A DNA stretch of 9,984 bases, taken from assembly GCA_012837465.1 (NCBI GenBank), contig DURG01000273.1, positions 1-9,984 on the forward strand. The letters run 5' to 3'. Position numbers and translations under genes: made by a program. Origin of the DNA: Propionibacterium sp. GTDB lineage: Bacteria > Actinomycetota > Actinomycetes > Propionibacteriales > Propionibacteriaceae. Shown one piece after another: positions 1 to 5,300 of this stretch. Numbering within the stretch: the first letter of the stretch is position 1; every line of letters starts with the position of its first letter. Under the pieces are notes generated by a model. The model worked only from the letters and a program-made list of their open reading frames with translations, was not told the origin of the DNA and did no database searches.

Positions 1-92
1 GCGATCAGTGGCGCCGCGATCCGCGCGAACGCGTCGGCCGCGCGCCGCGGCACCCGTCGTCCGAGCGCCCAGACGATCCCGGTGCGGTCCAC
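1..92 (-). CDS. N-terminal fragment, probable phospholipid/PIM biosynthesis protein
   Basis: An open frame starts at a GTG (92–90), one base after the stop of the HIT gene, and runs off the window edge. It encodes about 30 residues beginning MDRTGIVWALGRRVPRR. The hydrophobic/arginine-rich pattern fits two families that follow thrS–HIT in mycobacteria. One is the CDP-alcohol phosphatidyltransferase making phosphatidylinositol phosphate (PgsA type), where the short AFARIAAP stretch resembles what I recall of the mycobacterial N-terminus. The other is the LpxL-like phosphatidylinositol-mannoside acyltransferase (PatA type), with an aromatic-then-proline amphipathic N-terminus. A second GTG at codon 14 is an alternative start. 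Thirty residues cannot decide between the families, so the gene is called mainly on its position at the end of the minus-strand run. Confidence 0.42.
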   Translation of the reverse strand, partial: MDRTGIVWALGRRVPRRAADAFARIAAPLI

Positions 93-93
93 G

Positions 94-630
94 TCAGCGT
101 TGCCAGGCCTCGGCGAGCAGCGTGCGGGCGTCGCCCAGCAACTGCGGCAGGGCGCGGGTCTGTGCCACGACGGGCATGAAGTTCATGTCTCCCTGCCACC
201 TGGGCACCACGTGCTGGTGGAGGTGCATCGCGATGCCGGCACCCGCCACGTCGCCCTGGTTCATCCCGAGGTTGAAGCCGTGCGGCTTCGAGACGGTGCG
301 TAGCGCACGCATGGCCTGCTGCGTGAGCTCGGCGACCTCGCGCGCCTCGTCATCGGTGAGGTCCGTGTAATCCGCGACGTGGCGGTACGGGCACACGAGC
401 AGGTGGCCGGGCGAGTACGGGAACAGGTTCATCACCACGAAGGCGTGCTCGCCGCGCGCGACGATCAGCCCGTCCTCGTCCGAGCGCCGGGGCGACGTGC
501 AGAACGGGCAGTCACTGTCGCCCTTCGGCTTCCCCTCGCCCTCGATGTAGACCATCCGGTGGGGGGTCCACAGGCGCTGGAACGCGTCGGGAACCCCCGG
601 GAGCGAGCCGCTGGCCTCGATGGGATCCAT
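94..630 (-). CDS. HIT-family protein, probable Ap4A phosphorylase/hydrolase
   Basis: This 178-residue HIT-superfamily nucleotide phosphorylase/hydrolase most likely degrades diadenosine tetraphosphate (Ap4A), a by-product of aminoacyl-tRNA synthetases. The catalytic histidine triad HLHQHVV lies at residues 136–142, followed by PRW. An upstream N-x-G-x-x-A-G-A-G block (124–132) leads into it. A CxxC pair (C41, C44) with H84 could form the structural metal site known in this subfamily. The mycobacterial Ap4A phosphorylase Rv2613c is also next to thrS, which supports the call. The ATG at 630 lies 3 bases after the thrS stop. The sequence just upstream is GGCGAG, a weak ribosome site, so translation is probably coupled to thrS. 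Family membership is certain. The exact dinucleotide substrate is inferred. Confidence 0.9.
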   Translation of the reverse strand: MDPIEASGSLPGVPDAFQRLWTPHRMVYIEGEGKPKGDSDCPFCTSPRRSDEDGLIVARGEHAFVVMNLFPYSPGHLLVCPYRHVADYTDLTDDEAREVAELTQQAMRALRTVSKPHGFNLGMNQGDVAGAGIAMHLHQHVVPRWQGDMNFMPVVAQTRALPQLLGDARTLLAEAWQR

Positions 631-633
631 GGA

Positions 634-2670
634 CTACTCGCCTGCCGTGGGCGATTCGTTCGAGCGCGAGGCGATGAAGTCGACGATCGTGCTGACCGCA
701 TCGTCGATGGCCACCGCGTTGCGCTGCGAGCCGTCGCGGAAGCGGAAGGACACCGTCGAACCGTCCCGGTCGTCGCCGCCGGCGATGAGGATGAACGGGG
801 CCTTGCCCTGGGTCGCGTTGCGGATCTTCTTGCCGAAGCGGTCGTCCGAGGTGTCGAAGTCGACGCGCACGCCCTTGGCACGCAGTTTGTCGACGACGCC
901 GCCGAGGTACTCGTCGAACTCCGCCGCCACGGGGATCGCGGTGACCTGAACGGGCGACAGCCACGCCGGGAACGCGCCCGCGTAGTGCTCGATGAGCACG
1001 CCCATGAACCGCTCGATGGAGCCGAACTTGGCCGAGTGGATCATGACGGGCTGCTGGTGCGAACCGTCGTTGGCGGTGTAGTGCAGGCCGAAGCGCTCGG
1101 GCTGGTTGAAGTCGTACTGGATGGTCGACATCTGCCAGGTGCGGCCGATGGCGTCCTTGGCCTGGATGGAGATCTTCGGGCCGTAGTAGGCCGCACCGCC
1201 CGGATCCGCCACGACGGGCAGGCCGGATTCGTGCGCGATCTCCTCGAGGATCGCCGTCGCCTCGGACCACTGCTCGTCGGAGCCGATGAACTTGTCCTTC
1301 TTCTTGCCGTCCTCGTCACGGGTCGAGACCTCGAGGGCGACGTCGGTCAGGCCGAAGTCGGTCAGCAACGAGAGCACGAAGCGCAGCAGGTGGCGCACCT
1401 CCTCCGGGGCCTGCTCCTTGGTGCAGTAGCTGTGCGAGTCGTCCTGCGTGATGGAGCGCACCCGGGTGAGGCCCTGGACGACGCCGGAGGCCTCGTCGCG
1501 GTAGACGGTGCCGAACTCGAAGAAGCGCAGCGGCAGGTCTCGGTAGGAACGGCCGCGCGAGGAGAAGATGAGGTTGTGCATGGGGCAGTTCATCGCCTTG
1601 AGGCGGTAGGCCTGCCCGCCCTTGACGACGTTGCCCTGCTCGTCGCGCTCCGCGTCCTCCAGGAGCGGCGGGAACATGCCGTCGGCGTAGTACGGCAGGT
1701 GCCCGGAGGTGTAGAAGAGCTCCTCCTTGGCGATGTGCGGGGTGCCGACGTAGTCGAAGCCCTCCTCGATGTGGCGGAGGCGCACGTAGTCCTCCATCTC
1801 ACGCTTGATGACGCCTCCGCGCGGGTGGAACAGCGGGAGGCCGGAACCCACCACCTCGTGGAAGCTGAACAGGTCGAGTTCGGTGCCCAACTTGCGGTGG
1901 TCTCGCTTGGCGGCCTCCTCGAGGCGCGTCTTGTAGGCCTGGAGTTCGTCCTTCGACGGCCACGCGGTGCCGTAGACGCGCTGCAGGCCCGCGTTGCGCT
2001 GGTCGCCCCGCCAGTAGGCGGCGGACGTGCGGGTGAGCGCCCAGCCGTTGCCGAGGTAACCGGTGTGCGGGATGTGCGGGCCGCGGCAGAGATCCTTCCA
2101 CGCCACCGAACCGTCGCGGTTCAGGTTGTCGTAGATGGTGAGCTCTCCGGAGCCGACCTCCACGGACGAACCGTCGTCGTCAGACGCACTGCCCTTGTCC
2201 ATGACGAGTTCGAGCTTGAACGGCTCGTTCGCGAGTTCCTCGCGGGCCTCGTCATCGGTGACGACGCGGCGGGCGAAACGCTGGCGGGCCTTGACGATCT
2301 GGCCCATCTTCTTCTCGATGGCCTTGAGGTCCTCGGGGGTCAGCGGGTCGACCTGGAAGTCGTAGTAGAAGCCGTCGACGATCGGCGGGCCGATGCCGAG
2401 CTTGGCGTCGGCGTGCAGTTCCTGCAGCGCCTGGGCTGTGACGTGGCCGCAGGAGTGGCGCAGGATCGACAGGCCCTCGGGGCTGTCGATGGTGATGGGC
2501 TCCACCTCGTCACCGTCGCTGAGCTCACGGCTCAGGTCGAGTGCCTCACCACCGACGCGCATGGCGACGATGGTGCGGTCCTCGCCGAAAAGGTCGAGCC
2601 CCGTCGTCGTGGTCGTCAACTCCACCTGCTCCGCCTGATCGTCGCGGTGGACGGTGATGACTCCACTCAT
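634..2670 (-). CDS. thrS: Threonyl-tRNA synthetase
   Basis: This cytoplasmic class II aminoacyl-tRNA synthetase charges tRNA-Thr and, through its N-terminal domain, removes mis-attached serine. It is full length at 678 residues. A short TGS-like domain occupies about residues 1–62. The editing domain (about 65–240) has the HxxxH pair H72/H76 and the C195/H199 pair. The catalytic core (about 270–570) carries the three zinc ligands C362 (in NCPMHN), H413 (in DDSH) and H545 (in MIHSAKFGS). Class II motif 2 lies around 384–405 (FEFGTVYRDE) and motif 3 around 549–570 (FGSIERFMG). The anticodon-binding domain (about 575–665) contains GKKIRNATQGKAPF-type residues. The ATG at 2670 has a GGAG seven bases upstream. 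No T-box leader fits in the 17-base gap before it. Confidence 0.98.
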   Translation of the reverse strand: MSGVITVHRDDQAEQVELTTTTTGLDLFGEDRTIVAMRVGGEALDLSRELSDGDEVEPITIDSPEGLSILRHSCGHVTAQALQELHADAKLGIGPPIVDGFYYDFQVDPLTPEDLKAIEKKMGQIVKARQRFARRVVTDDEAREELANEPFKLELVMDKGSASDDDGSSVEVGSGELTIYDNLNRDGSVAWKDLCRGPHIPHTGYLGNGWALTRTSAAYWRGDQRNAGLQRVYGTAWPSKDELQAYKTRLEEAAKRDHRKLGTELDLFSFHEVVGSGLPLFHPRGGVIKREMEDYVRLRHIEEGFDYVGTPHIAKEELFYTSGHLPYYADGMFPPLLEDAERDEQGNVVKGGQAYRLKAMNCPMHNLIFSSRGRSYRDLPLRFFEFGTVYRDEASGVVQGLTRVRSITQDDSHSYCTKEQAPEEVRHLLRFVLSLLTDFGLTDVALEVSTRDEDGKKKDKFIGSDEQWSEATAILEEIAHESGLPVVADPGGAAYYGPKISIQAKDAIGRTWQMSTIQYDFNQPERFGLHYTANDGSHQQPVMIHSAKFGSIERFMGVLIEHYAGAFPAWLSPVQVTAIPVAAEFDEYLGGVVDKLRAKGVRVDFDTSDDRFGKKIRNATQGKAPFILIAGGDDRDGSTVSFRFRDGSQRNAVAIDDAVSTIVDFIASRSNESPTAGE

Positions 2671-2677
2671 GGGGGCA

Positions 2678-2681
2678 CTCC
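2678..2681 (-). promoter_or_regulatory. Ribosome binding site of thrS
   Basis: On the minus strand, GGAG lies seven bases before the thrS ATG, in the 17-base gap after the acetyltransferase stop. It confirms the chosen start and shows that thrS can be translated from the upstream transcript. Confidence 0.7.
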
Positions 2682-2687
2682 AATTGT

Positions 2688-3041
2688 TTAGCTGGGTCGA
2701 TCTGACGTCCCCATTGTGCCGCCTACGCCGAATCCGCGGAAGTCGGGCCCGTCGTCGGCGTGCTTGAGGTCTTCGAAATCGGGATTCTTGTCGATGAAGC
2801 GCGCGATGAAGGGGCAGGTGGGAATCACCTGACGGCCGTGTTCACGCGCGTCGCTGAGCGCATACTCGACGAGCCGTTCGCCCAGCCCCTTGCCGCCGTG
2901 CTCGGGCTTGACCTCGGTGTGGTGCATGTCCTGCACCTCCCCGTCCAGGGTGTAGTCGATCTGGCCGATCAGCTCGTCGCCCAGATGCAGTTCGTAGCGG
3001 TCCTCTGAGGTGTTGTGGGAGAGTTTGACGTTGTCATCCAT
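2688..3041 (-). CDS. Small GNAT-fold N-acetyltransferase (YidJ/YjdJ-like, Acetyltransf_CG type)
   Basis: This 117-residue protein belongs to the minimal GCN5-related acetyltransferase group (COG2388 / PF14542 type). A short beta-sheet region (about 15–45) leads to HTEVKPEHGGKGLG at 41–54, the acetyl-CoA pyrophosphate-binding loop and following helix. A conserved IPTCPF block follows at 73–78, with C76 typical of this subgroup. The last ~20 residues are glycine-rich and probably disordered. The natural acceptor is not known for most members, so no substrate is proposed. The ATG at 3041 lies 9 bases after the exporter stop and has no clear ribosome site. The gene lies between an amino-acid-type exporter and thrS, probably on one transcript. 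Confidence 0.85.
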   Translation of the reverse strand: MDDNVKLSHNTSEDRYELHLGDELIGQIDYTLDGEVQDMHHTEVKPEHGGKGLGERLVEYALSDAREHGRQVIPTCPFIARFIDKNPDFEDLKHADDGPDFRGFGVGGTMGTSDRPS

Positions 3042-3050
3042 GTCACGATG

Positions 3051-3875
3051 CTAGCGGCGCGCGGTGCGGATTGCGCCGATGGAGGCGATGATGACAGCCG
3101 CCATCGCCAGCCACTCCGGCCAGTTGAGCCACTCCCCCAGCACGATCCAGGCGAACAGCGCCGCCGCCGCAGGCTCCATGCTCATCAGGATCGAGAAGGT
3201 GGCGGCCTTCAGCGTGCGCCGTGCCTGTAGTTCCATGGCGTAGGGGATCACCGTGCTGAGCAGCGCCACCCCGGCCATCACGCCCAGCACCCGCAGATTG
3301 GTGAATGCGCCTTCCGCCAGCATGATGCCCGGCACCGCCAGCGCGGCAGCGCCGACGAGTGAGCCGACGATGAGGCCGCTCATGCCCTCCCATCTGCGCC
3401 CGATGGGCCCGGCCAGGGCGATGTAGCAGGCCCACAACGCGCCGGCGCCGAGGGCGAACGCCATGCCGAGCACGTCAACGACTGTGGGGCCGACGCCCAG
3501 CAGCACCACCCCCGCCGCGGCCAGTGCCACCCACAACAGGTCGATGAGCCTTCTCGAGCCGAGCACCGCCAGCGCCAAGGGGCCGACGAACTCCAGCGTC
3601 ACGGCCAGGCCGATCGGGATCCGTTGGAAGCTCAGGTAGATCAGCATGTTCATCCCCGACAGCGAGAGGCCATAGGCGATGACCAGGAGCCAGTCGCGGC
3701 TCGTTCGGCCGGTGAGGCGGGGCCTGGCGAAGGCCAGGAAGATGAGGCTGGCGATCAGCGCGCGGAGGAAGGCGAGCGTCACGGGGTGGGCGGTGTCGAA
3801 GATCGACTTCGCGATGGCCGCGCCGAACTGGACCGACGCGATGGCGATCAGGACGAGGAGGACGGGGCGCTGCAC
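3051..3875 (-). CDS. EamA/DMT-superfamily transporter, RhtA-like (threonine/homoserine exporter type)
   Basis: This 274-residue integral membrane protein has about ten hydrophobic segments, arranged as the two five-helix EamA repeats of the drug/metabolite transporter superfamily. Several blocks resemble E. coli RhtA (COG5006), the threonine/homoserine exporter. These are YGLSLSGMN (68–76), the LEFVGPLALAVLGSRR stretch (94–109), LGAGALWACYI (142–152), LSTVIPYAMEL (206–216) and LMSMEPAAAA (230–239). Efflux of small neutral amino acids is therefore the best guess, but EamA proteins vary widely in substrate. The start is a GTG at 3875, preceded by a TAGAGT hexamer rather than a good Shine–Dalgarno sequence, so the mRNA may be leaderless. 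It is the first gene of the minus-strand run and is divergent from the chaperone gene. Confidence 0.88.
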   Translation of the reverse strand: MQRPVLLVLIAIASVQFGAAIAKSIFDTAHPVTLAFLRALIASLIFLAFARPRLTGRTSRDWLLVIAYGLSLSGMNMLIYLSFQRIPIGLAVTLEFVGPLALAVLGSRRLIDLLWVALAAAGVVLLGVGPTVVDVLGMAFALGAGALWACYIALAGPIGRRWEGMSGLIVGSLVGAAALAVPGIMLAEGAFTNLRVLGVMAGVALLSTVIPYAMELQARRTLKAATFSILMSMEPAAAALFAWIVLGEWLNWPEWLAMAAVIIASIGAIRTARR

Positions 3876-3919
3876 AGCCGCACTCTACGCGTCGCGACTG
3901 GGCTGTTAGGATTCAGCAC
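3876..3919. promoter_or_regulatory. Divergent promoter region between exporter and chaperone genes
   Basis: Only 44 bases separate two outward-facing genes, so both promoters must lie here or inside the flanking genes. On the plus strand TAGGAT (3907–3912) ends seven bases before the chaperone ATG. On the minus strand TAGAGT (3887–3882) ends six bases before the exporter GTG. Both fit the actinobacterial –10 pattern TANNNT at a distance expected for leaderless transcripts. No convincing –35 hexamers are visible. The AGGA inside the plus-strand hexamer could instead be a ribosome binding site eight bases from the ATG. Confidence 0.4.
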
Positions 3920-4516
3920 ATGCTGGTTCCCGACGAAGCGACGATGCAGACCATGCGACAGGCCGCCTCCGCACGGGCATGCCTCTGGCGCCTCTGCGCC
4001 GAGGTCGCCGAACGGCCCAGTGAGGACCTCGTCGGTAGGCTTCGCGACGGTCGCTTCGGGGATGAGATCCGGCGCCACAGCGGCTGGATCGGCGAGGACT
4101 CCCCCTTCGACGAACTGCTCAAGACCCTCGGCGCCTTCGTGAACCGCTCTGCCAGGTTCAGCGCCGACCACGACCTCGCCACGCTCCGCGAGGAGTGGGA
4201 CCGGCTCGACCCCGGCACGGAGGTGGCCGCCACGGCCCGCCACTTCGCCGAACTTGCCGACGGCGAGTCCCAGGCCTGGGGGCAGGGCGACCACGAGGCC
4301 GCCAAGGAACTGCGCGTGGCCCAGTTCCACGAGGCCGAGGCCCGGTTGGAGCACCTGGCCCGCTGGTGCCAGCGCCTCGACGACGACACGCAGGTGCTCA
4401 TCACGCAGGTGCTGGTGCGCATCCTCGCGGCGCAGGTCACCGTCGAGAGCGGCCGCGACCTGCTCGGCACCCTGGAACGCTCCGGCGGCCACACCGCCAC
4501 TTTCAGCTTCGAATAA
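3920..4516 (+). CDS. TorD/NarJ-like molybdoenzyme maturation chaperone
   Basis: This 198-residue, cysteine-poor, mostly alpha-helical cytoplasmic protein resembles the TorD/DmsD/NarJ chaperones. These bind the Tat signal and apo-form of a molybdoenzyme until its cofactor is inserted. Family-like features are an N-terminal helix with ARACLWRLCAEVAERPSEDL (19–38, the R…L…P…L pattern), LREEWDRLDPG at 89–99 in place of the usual L-x-x-E-Y-x-R-L-F, and a later helix with FHEAEARLEHLARWCQRL (136–153), matching the F-x-x-x-H-L-x-x-W region. It lacks some common family residues and is a divergent member. The call rests heavily on its place directly upstream of the molybdoenzyme operon, in the same orientation. 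The ATG at 3920 is chosen because it sits right behind the candidate –10/AGGA sequence. The ATG at 3944 is possible but lies past that signal. Confidence 0.68.
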   Translation: MLVPDEATMQTMRQAASARACLWRLCAEVAERPSEDLVGRLRDGRFGDEIRRHSGWIGEDSPFDELLKTLGAFVNRSARFSADHDLATLREEWDRLDPGTEVAATARHFAELADGESQAWGQGDHEAAKELRVAQFHEAEARLEHLARWCQRLDDDTQVLITQVLVRILAAQVTVESGRDLLGTLERSGGHTATFSFE

Positions 4517-4530
4517 CCGCCTCGAAGAGA

Positions 4531-4542
4531 CGTCTGCAGACG
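4531..4542. repeat. Perfect 12-bp palindrome upstream of the reductase operon
   Basis: CGTCTGCAGACG equals its own reverse complement. It lies 14 bases after the chaperone stop and ends eight bases before the candidate –35 of the reductase operon. It also overlaps a second palindrome, AGACGTCT (4528–4535). With no loop and no T-run it is a poor terminator. A dimeric regulator site upstream of the promoter is the likelier reading. Confidence 0.5.
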
Positions 4543-4549
4543 ATACCCC

Positions 4550-4578
4550 TTGAAGTGTGTTACGGTCGCTACTACTGA
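4550..4578 (+). promoter_or_regulatory. Candidate promoter of the molybdoenzyme operon
   Basis: TTGAAG (4550–4555) followed after 17 bases by TACTGA (4573–4578) gives a sigma-70-like arrangement with a good –35 and a weak –10. A second possible –10, TAGGCT (4596–4601), lies downstream without a good –35. Either would leave a 5' leader of roughly 35–60 bases before the Fe-S subunit gene. The position in the only sizeable gap of the locus supports a promoter here, but the precise elements are uncertain. Confidence 0.35.
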
Positions 4579-4588
4579 ACGTAGTGGC
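4568..4588. repeat. Imperfect inverted repeat overlapping the candidate –10
   Basis: GCTACTAC (4568–4575) and GTAGTGGC (4581–4588) flank the 5-base spacer TGAAC, and pair at seven of eight positions with one T–G mismatch. The repeat covers the candidate –10 hexamer, as a repressor operator would. It could also form a short hairpin in RNA if transcription starts upstream. It does not match the FNR (TTGAT-N4-ATCAA) or Rex consensus. Confidence 0.45.
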
Positions 4589-4627
4589 ACGTGGCTAGGC
4601 TCAACGAAGAACCGGCCACCCTCGAAC

Positions 4628-4633
4628 AAGGAA
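4628..4633 (+). promoter_or_regulatory. Ribosome binding site of the Fe-S subunit gene
   Basis: AAGGAA ends seven bases before the ATG at 4641 and is the only good Shine–Dalgarno sequence in the leader, which fixes that start. Confidence 0.7.
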
Positions 4634-4640
4634 TGGGCCG

Positions 4641-5294
4641 ATGGCAGACCCTTCAGACAACCCGAAATGGGCCATGATCATCGATCTGCAGAAGTGCGTC
4701 GGATGCGATTCGTGCACCGTCGCCTGCAAGGTTGAGAACCGCACACCCCCCGGCGTCAACTACAACGTGGTCGTGGAGGAGGAGGTGGGCACGTTCCCCA
4801 ACGTGCGCCGCGTCAACATCCCACGCCCGTGCATGCAGTGTGACGTTCCTCCCTGCGTGACGGTGTGCCCCGTCAACGCCACCTACAAGGGCGACGACGG
4901 CGTCGTCGTCATCGATGCGGATCGCTGCATCGGCTGCCGATACTGCATCACCGCGTGCCCGTACGGCGCGCGCTCCTTCGACTTCGGCGAGAGCTACGCC
5001 GACGAGATGCAGGGCGCTGACGAAGTCCAAGCCCCCGAGTGGGGCATCGACTGGGGCGAGCGCGGGGGCATCTGGAAGGCGCCCGTGGGCACCGTCCGCA
5101 AGTGCACCTTCTGTGCCCACCGCATCCCGCGCGGTGAGGAACCCGCGTGCGTCGAGACCTGCATCGGCGACGCCCGCTACTTCGGCGATCTCAACGATCC
5201 CAGCTCCCTCGTGGCGAAGCTGTCCACCGATCCGCGTTCGTTCCGCCTCAAGGAAGAGGTCGGGACGGAGCCCAGCGTCTGGTACCTGAGGTGA
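4641..5294 (+). CDS. ttrB: Four-cluster [4Fe-4S] electron-transfer subunit, TtrB/PsrB/DmsB family
   Basis: This 217-residue iron–sulfur subunit passes electrons from the membrane NrfD subunit to the molybdenum subunit. Sixteen cysteines form four [4Fe-4S] sites: C19/C22/C25/C29, C64/C67/C72/C76, C96/C99/C102/C106 and C155/C158/C170/C174. Spacings are CX2CX2CX3C, CX2CX4CX3CP, CX2CX2CX3CP and CX2CX11CX3C, as usual for the DMSO/polysulfide/tetrathionate reductase family. The cluster-1 cysteines start at residue 19, so there is no room for a signal peptide. The protein must cross the membrane with the Tat-exported catalytic subunit or remain cytoplasmic. Salmonella TtrB, as I recall it, has its own Tat signal. 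The name follows the B–C–A gene order and the TtrA-like partner. DmsB- or PsrB-like naming would be equally defensible from this protein alone. Confidence 0.8.
   Translation: MADPSDNPKWAMIIDLQKCVGCDSCTVACKVENRTPPGVNYNVVVEEEVGTFPNVRRVNIPRPCMQCDVPPCVTVCPVNATYKGDDGVVVIDADRCIGCRYCITACPYGARSFDFGESYADEMQGADEVQAPEWGIDWGERGGIWKAPVGTVRKCTFCAHRIPRGEEPACVETCIGDARYFGDLNDPSSLVAKLSTDPRSFRLKEEVGTEPSVWYLR
5289..5294 (+). promoter_or_regulatory. Ribosome binding site deciding the start of the NrfD subunit
   Basis: AGGTGA overlaps the stop of the Fe-S gene and ends six bases before GTG 5301. The in-frame TTG at 5295 directly abuts this sequence and has no usable spacing, so the GTG is preferred. Confidence 0.75.
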
Positions 5295-5300
5295 TTGACC

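Noticed and set aside
2671..2687. T-box riboswitch controlling thrS
   Set aside because: Only 17 bases separate thrS from the previous gene, far too short for a T-box leader, and no T-box core sequence is visible.
379..2691. 770-codon open frame on the plus strand opposite thrS and the HIT gene
   Set aside because: The minus strand encodes an unmistakable ThrRS with all zinc and class II motifs. The plus frame is a high-GC mirror, rich in Val, Arg, Asp, Gly and Leu with no recognisable domain.
4531..4588. Rho-independent terminator after the chaperone gene
   Set aside because: The palindromes have no T-run after them, and the perfect one has no loop unless its stem shrinks to four pairs.
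4550..4590. FNR/CRP-type operator in the reductase leader
   Set aside because: No TTGAT-N4-ATCAA or TGTGA-N6-TCACA arrangement is present. The TTGAAG and TGTGT fragments lack the matching half-sites.
3848..4629. Minus-strand frames of 214 and 238 codons opposite the chaperone gene
   Set aside because: Their composition (Ser/Arg/Trp-rich or Val/Gly/Ala-rich) suits complement frames. The plus frame has a consistent amphipathic helical pattern and fits the operon context.
5295..5300. TTG at 5295 as the start of the NrfD subunit
   Set aside because: It directly abuts the preceding stop and leaves no spacing from the AGGTGA. GTG 5301 has six-base spacing from that sequence.
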